The notes under the pieces are model-generated. The model saw only the letters and a program-made list of their open reading frames with translations, did not search any database and had not been told where the DNA came from. Source: Fundidesulfovibrio putealis DSM 16056 (GTDB lineage: Bacteria; Desulfobacterota; Desulfovibrionia; Desulfovibrionales; Desulfovibrionaceae). From it: a DNA stretch of 64,000 nucleotides. Location of the stretch: the NCBI RefSeq assembly GCF_000429325.1, contig NZ_AUBQ01000015.1, positions 152,742-216,741 on the forward strand, written 5' to 3'. The position numbers and the translations under genes were made by a program. This document shows, piece by piece, positions 48,025 to 55,693 of the stretch; within the stretch, counting starts at the first letter, position 1; every line of letters starts with the position of its first letter.

Positions 48025-49863
48025 ATGCCCATTGCAGACAAAGACCTGTTGACGCTCCTCAAGCAGGACATGGACAAGGCCCGGTCCTACCAGGCCGAGC
48101 TGTCCGCCGAACGCGAGAAGCACTACCGCCACTACCGGGCCGAGCCCTACGGCAACGAGCGTCCCGGCTGGTCCCAGACCGTGCACCCCACCATCTTCTC
48201 GGTGGTGGAGTGGATGAAGCCGGGGCTGGTGGAAGTGTTCACCGGCGACTTCTTCGCCTTCAACCCGGTGCTCTCCGGCAAGGACCCCGCCGAGAACAAG
48301 GAGGCCCAGCACCGGGCGGACCGCCTGAAGCGCTACGTGCGTCACAAGCTGTTCAACCAGCTGGGCGGCGAGCAGCTGGTGGAGGACTTCATCCATGACT
48401 GCCTGGTGAATCACTACGGCGTGATGAAGGTGACCCAGCGCGACGACTTTGACCTGACCACCGAGCTTCTGCCCGACATGTCCACCGAGGAGATCGAAGC
48501 CCTGGCCGCCTCCGACAAGACCATCGTGGACGTGCGCGGCGGCAAGACCTTCACCCGGCAGGACCCGCTCACGGGCGCCCCGGTCACCGGACTCCGGGGA
48601 GCAAAGGCAGTGCGCAAAAAGCCCACTTACCAGGGTTTCCACCTGGAGGTGGTGCCGCCGCGCGAGCTGTACATGCTGCCCGGCTACCCGGAGCTTGGCA
48701 AAAATCCCTTCGTGGCCCACGTGGTCAAGCGCGACCTGGACTCCATCCGCCGCCAGGAGATGGCCGGGGTCTACCGCAAGGGCAGCCACGCCGCCGTGTC
48801 CGCCCGCCTGGACGAGCGCCGCGCGGGCGACGACACCGCCTCCGAGTTCGACACACTGCACTCGGTGGACGGCCTGTCCACCCCGGAGATGCTGGGCTCG
48901 GGCCGCGGCGACGGGACGGACTCCCCGGCGCGCCGGGGCCAGGGCGAAGTGTGGGTGTGGGAGTGCTACACCCGCCTGGCCCTGGACGAAACCAAGCTCC
49001 TGAAGCCCTGCATCATCACGGTCTGCGAGGACGTCATCCTGCGCGGCCCCATCGAGAACCCCTACGGCGGCCCGCCCTTCGAGCTGGGCTTCGTCTACAA
49101 GGAGCCCCACAAGCCCGTTGGCCGTCCCATCGCCGCCGTGCTGGACCACCGCCAGCGCGTGCTCTCCAACCTCTTGCGCAACATCCAGGACTCGGCGGCC
49201 ATGAGCACCTACCGGGGATTCCTGACCACCGACGCCCGCGCCCGCAAGATCCTCTCCACCATGGGGCCGGGGGACGTGTCCCTGGTGCCGTCGCTGGGCA
49301 CCGTGCAGGAACTGGTGCCCGCTCCGGGCGACCCGCTGCTCCTGAACGCTTTCCAGCTGACGCTCCAGGAAGTGGCCAAGGAGTCCGGCGTCAACGAGAA
49401 CATGCAGGGCCTGGACAACAACGCCCTGAATCAGACCGCCGCAGGCATGCAGATGCGCCTCACCGCCGGAATGCAGCGCCAGAAGCTCTACGCCCGGCGC
49501 ATCGCGCGCAGCTTCAGGAAGATCCTGGCCCGCATCCTGGACATCATCAGGCTCTATCCGCCCGAGGATGACGTGCGCATCGTGGGCGCGGACGTGGCCG
49601 TGGAGCATGAGGACGTCATGGGCGAGTACTCCGTGTCCATCGACGTGGGCGTCGGCCCGCAGGAGCGCATGGAGAGCGCCAAGCTCATGGACGAGATGAT
49701 CCATTTTATACACACCAGAAATTTATGTAACCATGACAACAACTTGGATCATAAAAATTCTGTACAACCTGGAATCTTGACAATGCCTGTACAATTTGGC
49801 CCTCAAGGTATGGAAATTTCATCAGGATTCCACAAGAGTCTCCAGCCTGTGAGAAATGTATAA
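48025..49863 (+). CDS. Phage portal protein, truncated and joined to foreign sequence at about 49.7 kb
   Basis: The frame encodes 612 residues. The first about 560 look like a portal protein (P22-like or podovirus type), with VHPTIFSVVEWMKPGLVEVF, ELYMLPGYPELGKNPFVAHV and HRQRVLSNLLRNIQDSAA. The last 50 residues (from about 49,705) are encoded by AT-rich sequence with unrelated composition (HTRNLCNHDNNLDHKNSVQP). So the real C-terminus is lost and the stop at 49863 is accidental. This is a broken gene or a chimera point. The 5' part is read with high confidence. Confidence 0.85.
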   Translation: MPIADKDLLTLLKQDMDKARSYQAELSAEREKHYRHYRAEPYGNERPGWSQTVHPTIFSVVEWMKPGLVEVFTGDFFAFNPVLSGKDPAENKEAQHRADRLKRYVRHKLFNQLGGEQLVEDFIHDCLVNHYGVMKVTQRDDFDLTTELLPDMSTEEIEALAASDKTIVDVRGGKTFTRQDPLTGAPVTGLRGAKAVRKKPTYQGFHLEVVPPRELYMLPGYPELGKNPFVAHVVKRDLDSIRRQEMAGVYRKGSHAAVSARLDERRAGDDTASEFDTLHSVDGLSTPEMLGSGRGDGTDSPARRGQGEVWVWECYTRLALDETKLLKPCIITVCEDVILRGPIENPYGGPPFELGFVYKEPHKPVGRPIAAVLDHRQRVLSNLLRNIQDSAAMSTYRGFLTTDARARKILSTMGPGDVSLVPSLGTVQELVPAPGDPLLLNAFQLTLQEVAKESGVNENMQGLDNNALNQTAAGMQMRLTAGMQRQKLYARRIARSFRKILARILDIIRLYPPEDDVRIVGADVAVEHEDVMGEYSVSIDVGVGPQERMESAKLMDEMIHFIHTRNLCNHDNNLDHKNSVQPGILTMPVQFGPQGMEISSGFHKSLQPVRNV

Positions 49864-50494
49864 AATTATGTCAAAGGGGACAGAATCATTCTGGGGTCAT
49901 CCTGTGAACAAGGGACAAGAGGGAATCCTTGAGGTGTTGATGCTGGCCTAGGTGAAAACTGAAACCTTTTTGTGCTGATAGATGGAAAACAGTATGAGTA
50001 ATACTAATTAGGCAAAGGTGTTACTATGAAATGTGTTGGTGCTGTTGAGATAATCAGAGATAGTTCCCTCAGGGAAACAGTAGGTTCCTTCAGGGAAACA
50101 AGTGTAATACAAGTGTAATACAAGATGCTAGAAAAGGTAACGGTGGTGATGGAGAGTTCCTTGAGGGAAACAAAAATTGACCTTAGGGTATTGCTATTTG
50201 TCCATAAAATAAAATCTATTACATCTCTTTATATGTGAAGTTTTTACTTCATGTCACAATTTAAACGAGTGTTTTAATTCATACAATATTAGAATACTAA
50301 ACAATTCCTTTTGGTGTCCATAAAAATTTTGTGTTCATTTCTATCCCCTGTACAGTTTAAAATTAATTGTAGTCTTGGGATTTTCTGTTTTGTGTGTTTG
50401 GTAATTTCTGGTTCAGATTCTCGCGGTCTTTTTTGAGGTAATAGGTAATAGTTTAATTGGTATCCTTGTCTATGGTAATTTGTTAATTAGAGTA
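49864..50494. other. Non-coding AT-rich stretch after the junction
   Basis: No supported gene in about 630 bp. It holds three copies of a 17-bp hairpin-like repeat (50063-50172) and a tandem 11-bp repeat AAGTGTAATAC at 50100-50121. Base composition differs sharply from the GC-rich phage genes to the left. Confidence 0.6.
50063..50172. repeat. Three copies of a 17-bp imperfect palindrome
   Basis: GTTCCYTSAGGGAAACA occurs at 50063-50079, 50084-50100 and 50156-50172. Each copy can fold on itself (GTTCC...GGGAAAC). The first two are exactly 21 bp apart, two helical turns, as for paired protein-binding sites. Confidence 0.75.
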
Positions 50495-51034
50495 TTAGCT
50501 AGTCAGGTTATTGATTAATTGTTGAGCAGCTTTTTTAGCTTCATTATATTGATTGTAATCGTATCCTTGTTTGCTTGTTATCTGATTTCTTCTTTCTCTT
50601 AGTTCTTGTAGTTTAGTATTATTCTTTAGTTTCATTATAATAGAATTTTCATCAATTTCGCTCGGGGCAGCTTGGAAATTTTTCTTGGCTTCGGGGCCGG
50701 GTACACCTGGAATTTCTGGGCATTCGGGACTTTCTGGAGCGGCGAGAGATACTTCACTCTGGTCTTTCACAGTTGCACTCTGGTCGACTTGTGTTGCACT
50801 CTGGTCTTGACTATGGAGACGATATTCTTTGACATTGCCTAATAGCGGTAGACGTTTCATTTCTACTTTGCCTTGCTTGAGCCAGTTTCGTAGAGTTCTC
50901 ATTGAGATTTTGTATTGTTTAATGAATTCATCCGATCTTAACCACATTTCAGGTTCTCCTTGATTATGGGATACACAGCTTAATTTCACAATTTTGTTTG
51001 GTAGCTCGTCAAAATATAATCTTATCGCATTCAA
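50495..51034 (-). CDS. Helix-turn-helix protein with a repeated DQSA/T linker
   Basis: A 179-residue protein. Residues of about 30-70 form an excisionase/MerR-type HTH (MWLRSDEFIKQYKISMRTLR). A low-complexity linker contains three related units (DQSATQV, DQSATVK, DQSEVSL), then a charged C-terminus. Probably a phage DNA-binding regulator. The linker DNA carries GTTGCACTCTGGTC units also seen outside genes at 54.1 kb. It overlaps the next gene by 26 bp. Confidence 0.6.
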   Translation of the reverse strand: MNAIRLYFDELPNKIVKLSCVSHNQGEPEMWLRSDEFIKQYKISMRTLRNWLKQGKVEMKRLPLLGNVKEYRLHSQDQSATQVDQSATVKDQSEVSLAAPESPECPEIPGVPGPEAKKNFQAAPSEIDENSIIMKLKNNTKLQELRERRNQITSKQGYDYNQYNEAKKAAQQLINNLTS

Positions 51035-51218
51035 ATCTAATCAGGCTAAGGGTTGCTTCCATTGTTTTGTTTTCTTCTCTCAATTCGTTATAATCGGCTA
51101 CAAGTTCATTAAATCTATCCAAGTCTACCGAGTTATTTTCGTAGTTGTCATTGATCTTCAGCAAACGGTGAATTATTGTAATGAGTTCATCTTTGCTCTT
51201 GGTTGAATAGTCCTCCAT
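51009..51218 (-). CDS. Small coiled-coil phage protein
   Basis: A 69-residue acidic, helical protein of unknown function. The N-terminus (STKSKDELITIIHRLLKIND) resembles the starts of the proteins at 51862-52245 and 52232-52684, so it belongs to a small family. The rest is a coiled coil (DRFNELVADYNELREENKTM). Confidence 0.5.
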   Translation of the reverse strand: MEDYSTKSKDELITIIHRLLKINDNYENNSVDLDRFNELVADYNELREENKTMEATLSLIRFECDKIIF

Positions 51219-51223
51219 GTCGT

Positions 51224-51427
51224 TTAATTTGTATTGTGAGGAATTGGCTCATATGAACCTGTGCAAGTTTGTAAAAAGTTGTCTAGGGGTTCTACATGAA
51301 CAAGTATTTTTCTGCCTAGTCTTGTTACGGTGATTTCAGGGTGATTTTTGAGAATGATGTGAACCATTGGCACAGTGCATCTTAATAGCTTTGCGCACTC
51401 CTTTGTTGTGAGAAAATCATAATCCAT
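51224..51427 (-). CDS. Excisionase-like HTH_17 protein
   Basis: A 67-residue protein with the HTH_17 pattern TTKECAKLLRCTVPMVHIIL, then TRLGRKILVHVEPLDNFLQ. This is typical of small excisionase-like DNA-binding proteins. AAGGAG precedes the ATG within a 26-bp leader that is repeated exactly before the 51479-51859 gene. Confidence 0.7.
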   Translation of the reverse strand: MDYDFLTTKECAKLLRCTVPMVHIILKNHPEITVTRLGRKILVHVEPLDNFLQTCTGSYEPIPHNTN

Positions 51428-51450
51428 TTTTAAAACTCCTTCTTTAATTT
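51425..51450 (-). repeat. 26-bp leader repeat, copy 1
   Basis: The 26 bp covering the ATG and upstream GAAGGAG ribosome-binding site of the 51224-51427 gene are identical to 51857-51882 before the next gene. This marks either a recent duplication or a shared translation signal. Confidence 0.8.
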
Positions 51451-51478
51451 TGCTTCTTGTCCAGTTAAATTACTCAAA

Positions 51479-51859
51479 TTAAGAGTAAAGATTCAAAAAA
51501 TTTGCTTGATAGATTAAATTGTCATAGTAAAAATCAACATAATCATCATCAAGATAATATGGCTCAGTAATATTTTCCAGAGTGATTTCAAAAGCTCTGA
51601 ACATGATTCCTTCACCAAGTTCACCCATTGTGTCACCTTTGGCAGTTACAACGTAATTGCACCATTGACTTGAATCTAGGTTGCAAATTTTATCATATAC
51701 ATCCATTGTGCTTAAATTTGGTACAAATTCGACATTGTAAAGTGGAATATCATCGCAATCCAGCGCTAGAATTAATTTCTTACAGTTTGTATATTGTAGT
51801 CTGCTTGACGGTGATTCGACTTTGATTAAATGAATTATTGATCCTTTGATAGTTTCCAT
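51479..51859 (-). CDS. Unknown AT-rich phage protein
   Basis: A 126-residue acidic protein rich in Tyr and Asp at the C-terminus (EPYYLDDDYVDFYYDNLIYQ). It is not recognised. No signal or membrane segment is seen. It has a good ribosome-binding site inside the duplicated 26-bp leader and lies in a leftward run of small phage genes. Confidence 0.55.
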   Translation of the reverse strand: METIKGSIIHLIKVESPSSRLQYTNCKKLILALDCDDIPLYNVEFVPNLSTMDVYDKICNLDSSQWCNYVVTAKGDTMGELGEGIMFRAFEITLENITEPYYLDDDYVDFYYDNLIYQANFLNLYS

Positions 51860-51882
51860 TTTTAAAACTCCTTCTTTAATTT
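51857..51882 (-). repeat. 26-bp leader repeat, copy 2
   Basis: Identical to 51425-51450. It overlaps the start codon and ribosome-binding site of the 51479-51859 gene, and its distal part overlaps the end of the next gene upstream. Confidence 0.8.
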
Positions 51883-52245
51883 AAATTTTTCTACTAGGGT
51901 ATTCAGTTTGTGTAAATCAGACTTTAAAATGAAATATCGTCTTTCGCCAAAATCGCATTTTTTAAGAAGCGGTAATACTAGCTCCCATTCATCTGGATTC
52001 AGGTCTAGCAAAAATTCAATAATGACCTTCTTTGCACCATATGGACCCCATTCCTTATCCTTGTGAACAAACTTATAAAATTGTAGCTTTTGGGTTTTGT
52101 GCCTATATGGATTCTCTGGTGATTCCTTCTTAACGTTTTGATTGTGAATCTTAATGTTGGCAATTTTAAGTTCTTCTTGAAGCTGTTCGCAAATTTCTAC
52201 TAGTTCTTCTTTTGTGTGCTCATTCAGGTCGCTATAAATTTGCAT
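51862..52245 (-). CDS. Coiled-coil phage protein, family member 2
   Basis: A 127-residue protein of unknown function. The N-terminus (HTKEELVEICEQLQEELKIA) and the C-terminal half (GERRYFILKSDLHKLNTLVE) parallel the neighbouring gene at 52232-52684 (TREELIDAISNLVDIKNSLE and NRFFIKTEKLNEANEKIQKY). The two thus look like diverged copies. It overlaps that gene by 14 bp. Confidence 0.55.
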   Translation of the reverse strand: MQIYSDLNEHTKEELVEICEQLQEELKIANIKIHNQNVKKESPENPYRHKTQKLQFYKFVHKDKEWGPYGAKKVIIEFLLDLNPDEWELVLPLLKKCDFGERRYFILKSDLHKLNTLVEKFKLKKEF

Positions 52246-52684
52246 CTTGTTTTCCTAGGTATTTTTGGATTTTTTCATTTGCTTCATTTAGTTTTTCAGT
52301 TTTAATAAAAAATCTATTAATTCCATACGGTGCTGCAATTAATCCAAGTAAGTCAACAATATCTTCTATCTGGTTTGCTGTGTAAGTGTTATCAAATTCA
52401 ATTATTCTCTTTCCGCCAAATTCTTTTTTGCCTATAATTTGAAAATGTGCTTTTGTAATTCCCTTTGCAATGTTCTTACTGAGTAATTCACTGACAATAG
52501 TGTTTAAGCGAGAAAGTTCATCAGTAAGTTCTCGGATTTTTGCTTGGTTGTACTGAATTTCTTTTTCAAGTTTAGGGTATTGTTCATCTTTTGTTTGTTT
52601 TTCTAGTGAATTTTTAATATCTACCAAATTTGATATTGCATCAATTAATTCTTCTCTTGTAAAATGGTCTAGATTTGATTTCAT
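52232..52684 (-). CDS. Coiled-coil phage protein, family member 1
   Basis: A 150-residue protein with a long predicted coiled coil at residues 8-70 (EKEIQYNQAKIRELTDELSR) and a C-terminal domain (GKRIIEFDNTYTANQIEDIV). Unknown function. It is a paralogue of the 51862-52245 gene and shares its first 25 residues in pattern with 51009-51218. Confidence 0.55.
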   Translation of the reverse strand: MKSNLDHFTREELIDAISNLVDIKNSLEKQTKDEQYPKLEKEIQYNQAKIRELTDELSRLNTIVSELLSKNIAKGITKAHFQIIGKKEFGGKRIIEFDNTYTANQIEDIVDLLGLIAAPYGINRFFIKTEKLNEANEKIQKYLGKQDANL

Positions 52685-52693
52685 TTTCGCTCC

Positions 52694-53515
52694 TTACTTC
52701 ACAACCAAATAGGCATTAAATAAATTTTCGATAAGTTCATTTTTTCTTGCAGTTTCTTTTTCCATGCGACATTTTGCAGCATAAATTTCATAGCATTTTG
52801 GACAATATTTCCAATCAACATTGTAAGTTGTAAATTCTGCTCTACATTGAGCGCAATGCACTGTTTTGGAATTCTTGCCAATTTCATTGCGAAAGTTTCT
52901 AGCAGCTGCAATTGCATCTTCAAGGATTTTGTATTTGCCTACGTAATATGACTTATTATCTTTCACAATCTTAACCAGAAATCTCTTGTTTTGGTAAAAT
53001 ATGCATTCTAGTCTATTATCTTTAAGTTTTGCTTCTTTAGAAACCATAGCTTTCATTAAACTTTCTTCTTCGGTTTCAATGTACATTTTTACAGGTTTTT
53101 CTTTGTGTTCAACGTAATTTGAAATTTTGTCTCGGTCTATGTCAAATCGTCTAATTGCATTTAGTGGTCTATTGGTGTTGTTTAAAATGTTTTTTGCAAA
53201 TTGTTGTGTTTTCTCAGAATGTGAAAAGTATTCTTTATTAAATGGTACTTGCTTTGAAAGCCAAAATGAAACTTTAATCAAGTCTTCAAGGTTGCAATTG
53301 AATCTCATTACCTTGTAGAAAATATTTCTTGTGATCTTGAAAGGCTTCTTCCAGTTTTCAGTTTCTGCAATTAATTTGCTAATGCTAAAATTATATTTTG
53401 TCTTGTTGCTTTCGTAATATTGAATGAAGTCTACACAATCGCAAGCAAAATCAAAGAGTCTGTCTTTCTCTGATTCAACAATGCAACTAAATCTCAGCAA
53501 GTCGTAAAATTCCAT
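52694..53515 (-). CDS. AP2-like DNA-binding and zinc-ribbon phage protein
   Basis: A 273-residue protein. Near residues 165-215 it has an AP2/ERF-like pattern (RFLVKIVKDNKSYYVGKYKI, EDAIAAARNFRNEIG), as found in phage homing endonucleases. A four-cysteine zinc ribbon follows (CAQCRAEF and CPKCYE). No HNH nuclease motif is seen, so it may be a solitary DNA-binding protein. GATAAATAG 32-40 bp upstream on the minus strand resembles a phage late promoter. Confidence 0.6.
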   Translation of the reverse strand: MEFYDLLRFSCIVESEKDRLFDFACDCVDFIQYYESNKTKYNFSISKLIAETENWKKPFKITRNIFYKVMRFNCNLEDLIKVSFWLSKQVPFNKEYFSHSEKTQQFAKNILNNTNRPLNAIRRFDIDRDKISNYVEHKEKPVKMYIETEEESLMKAMVSKEAKLKDNRLECIFYQNKRFLVKIVKDNKSYYVGKYKILEDAIAAARNFRNEIGKNSKTVHCAQCRAEFTTYNVDWKYCPKCYEIYAAKCRMEKETARKNELIENLFNAYLVVK

Positions 53516-54291
53516 GAAAATTCCTCTTTAATGTTTGCTTCTACTTCTATTTATCAATTTGTACTAAATTAATATTGTAGTGATGAAATTATAATGGCTG
53601 CAAGTGTTTTAAAGAATACGTTAAGAATTAATACTATCCAAGTGTGAATTGGAGTAAACAGGGCAACTCGAAAATAGTTGAAAAATAATTTGTTCAATGA
53701 TTTTATACGACTAGGTGGGCTGCATCATTTTCAGACATGTTTTTAGTACAGGTTACTATATACATAGTTACACTATGTTTAACAGCCCTCCTCCAAACAA
53801 ACAAAAAAATTAATTCTAGATTTGAGAGAGCAGCTTGCCTGCGAATCTCAAATCTGCGCAACGCGCAACAAACCAAATTATCTCCATTTTACTATTGTGT
53901 CGCCCGGCGACACACGAGTCCCCCAGGTCCTCGTTGAAATTAATTCTGTGCATGAATTTAAACTGTTGAATCATTATAATTATTTAATTCAGTACTGAGG
54001 CCGGGCCTCAGTACAAGTTCCAAGTCACTTGTTCGAAGCAAGCTTCGACAAGATGCCTCGAAACTTGAATCATTAATCTGAGTATTGATTAATGAGCAGT
54101 TGCACTCTGGTCTTCACTCTGGTTAATTTGGTTGCACTCTGGTCAAGTTAATTGTTCTGCTCGTAGCTCATTGTAATCGTTGCGCGTAGCCGCGAGTTCA
54201 TACATTAATTACGATTGCACTGTTTAATCTTGCCCGCGCAGCGTTGATTCGTGATGCGCTTGTTCTTTTTTTAACAAGCTTATTCAATACG
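53516..54291. other. Palindrome-rich non-coding region
   Basis: No supported gene in 776 bp. Several strong inverted repeats are seen: AGATTTGAGA (53818-53827) with its complement at 53846-53855; GTGTCGCC-C-GGCGACAC (53897-53913); a 23-bp palindrome at 53992-54014 (GTACTGAGGCC arms); and TTCGAAGC-AA-GCTTCGA near 54034-54052. GTTGCACTCTGGTC-type units occur at about 54,100-54,147. It could hold non-coding RNA or a replication origin. Confidence 0.55.
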
Positions 54292-54317
54292 AAAAGGGGC
54301 CGAAGTCGGCCCCTTTT
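54292..54317. terminator. Perfect bidirectional terminator
   Basis: 12-bp arms AAAAGGGGCCGA (54292-54303) and TCGGCCCCTTTT (54306-54317) with a 2-nt loop and T-runs on both strands. It ends the leftward gene at 54333-54653. Confidence 0.85.
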
Positions 54318-54332
54318 CTCGTTGTCACTTCA

Positions 54333-54653
54333 TTAAGCTCTTTGTGGCAATAGTTCGACAGAATTAATGTACATCTCTTCAACCATCACTGCCCGCCCGA
54401 TTAAGTTCTTTGCCCATTCAATTCCATATCCAGTGAATTCCGCAATTTCTTCAGCATATGCACTTAAAGGGTTTTCTTCTCGTTGCTTCAGCATATAGTA
54501 ATATTCAGGGTCATAAAATGACAGGGATGCCTCGTAAAGTTCTTCAATTTCTTCCCTATGGTCTTCGAGGTAAAGTTTAATTGGAGTTTTGTCATCTGTG
54601 TCATCATATTTCAAATTCAACATATAGCCCTCGATTAGTTCATTAATGCTCAT
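54333..54653 (-). CDS. Unknown acidic phage protein
   Basis: A 106-residue, strongly acidic protein, not recognised (EDHREEIEELYEASLSFYDP). No membrane segment. It lies between a perfect terminator and an upstream 17-bp repeat (54685-54701) that also precedes the next gene, suggesting a shared promoter or leader. Confidence 0.55.
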   Translation of the reverse strand: MSINELIEGYMLNLKYDDTDDKTPIKLYLEDHREEIEELYEASLSFYDPEYYYMLKQREENPLSAYAEEIAEFTGYGIEWAKNLIGRAVMVEEMYINSVELLPQRA

Positions 54654-54684
54654 AAAATCTCCCTATCGAATGTTTTTAATTTTG

Positions 54685-54701
54685 GTTATTGGTTGTGTTG
54701 A
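54685..54701 (-). repeat. 17-bp upstream repeat, copy 1
   Basis: GTTATTGGTTGTGTTGA (plus strand) occurs here and at 55032-55048, each time 19-32 bp before the start codon of a leftward gene. It is probably a regulatory or leader element. Confidence 0.65.
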
Positions 54702-54725
54702 GAACTTTATTAACCATCATTTTGA

Positions 54726-55013
54726 CTATTGGATTGTAGTATTCTGAAATTTTTCCTCCCAATAATTCAGCTCAAGTAGCTTGTCGAAAATCTTTGCGAT
54801 GCAAATGGGTACAAATACGTCATAATACATGCTAGATGAATCATGGTTGTGCTTTTTAATTTCGTTATAAAGGTTTTGTGCTATTTCGTCGACATAGTCT
54901 ACTTCCAAGCGGTCAAATAATTCGTGGCTAGCAACACCAATGAGGCTTTCAGTACATTTATCAATCAGGTCTTCAAATTCTCCAGCTTGTTCCAAATCGA
55001 TTTCTTCACTCAT
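54726..55013 (-). CDS. Unknown acidic phage protein
   Basis: A 95-residue acidic protein, not recognised (DLEQAGEFEDLIDKCTESLI, VDEIAQNLYNEIKKHNHDSS). AGAAG precedes the ATG. The 17-bp repeat at 55032-55048 lies 19 bp upstream. It is similar in size, charge and context to the 54333-54653 gene, but no clear sequence similarity is seen. Confidence 0.55.
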   Translation of the reverse strand: MSEEIDLEQAGEFEDLIDKCTESLIGVASHELFDRLEVDYVDEIAQNLYNEIKKHNHDSSSMYYDVFVPICIAKIFDKLLELNYWEEKFQNTTIQ

Positions 55014-55031
55014 TCGACTTCTCCTTTTGTA

Positions 55032-55048
55032 GTTATTGGTTGTGTTGA
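55032..55048 (-). repeat. 17-bp upstream repeat, copy 2
   Basis: Identical to 54685-54701. It stands 19 bp before the 54726-55013 start codon. Confidence 0.65.
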
Positions 55049-55481
55049 TCGTTGCTGCCGTCGTTGTCTGTGTAGCCGTCCCTCCTTGTTCGTGATGAAA
55101 CCATTCAAACAGATTTTTTTTAATTGTTAATTGAGAATGGAGTGTTTCTGAAATTTTGTGTTCAAGTAGTCATAATAATTAATAAAAATTTTAAAATGAA
55201 ATTTTCAATTATCAACTAGTTTAAATTCAGAATAAGCGTATTTCAGACAAATCCAGAATTATCTTAGTTGTTTAAGATGTACTGGCAGAAATTCATTTTT
55301 GGTCTCTTTTGCCGCCAAATTCCCCTCAATTCGAAAATTCATTTTTAATTAGTCATAACTACTTAGAATGACAGGCGAAATTATTTTCGGGATCGGTCAA
55401 GTTTTAATGTACAAATTTTGAGGTCTTGATAAAAAGGCATCAAGTTAATTGAATTTGAAACAATTTCAAGAGGTTGCAAAC
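55049..55481. other. Intergenic switch region between leftward and rightward phage genes
   Basis: No gene in 433 bp. Very AT-rich (55,130-55,350). A short inverted repeat CTTGAT/ATCAAG (55425-55430 and 55439-55444) lies 38 bp before the first rightward gene. Promoters for both directions must lie here, but no strong consensus was found. Confidence 0.5.
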
Positions 55482-55667
55482 ATGAGGGTCCAGACGAATC
55501 AATATGAATGGTCACACGGCCATCGCCCAAGAGGTTTCGGGATGTGGGCAATTCGTATCGGCACCGAAATTAAGTTCTTCTCGCAGACGACTTTCTCCAA
55601 GGCGGTCAAGGCAGCAAAGCAGATCGCCAAGGAACAGAACCTTTTTGAAATCGAAATCCTTCCTTAA
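55482..55667 (+). CDS. Small basic phage protein
   Basis: A 61-residue basic protein (MRVQTNQYEWSHGHRPRGFG) of unknown function. The C-terminal part looks helical (FSKAVKAAKQIAKEQNLFEI). The ATG at 55482 is favoured by AAGAGG upstream; a TTG at 55449 is the alternative. This gene and the next are less AT-rich than their surroundings. Confidence 0.55.
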   Translation: MRVQTNQYEWSHGHRPRGFGMWAIRIGTEIKFFSQTTFSKAVKAAKQIAKEQNLFEIEILP

Positions 55668-55693
55668 CCATTCAACCTCAGGGAGCTATTCAA

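Noticed and set aside
47689..49713. 674-codon leftward frame opposite terminase and portal
   Set aside because: His/Gly/Val-rich composition typical of an antisense frame in GC-rich DNA; the plus strand has clear terminase and portal proteins.
50063..50172. Possible CRISPR array
   Set aside because: Only three 17-bp palindromic copies with unequal spacing (21 and 72 bp) and no cas genes nearby.
53737..53937. 66-codon rightward frame in the palindrome-rich gap
   Set aside because: It crosses several palindromes, lacks a ribosome-binding site and has unstructured composition; treated as non-coding.
54020..54060. Possible phage tRNA (GTTCGAAGC T-arm-like sequence)
   Set aside because: The surrounding sequence forms a simple hairpin and no acceptor, D or anticodon arms can be placed.
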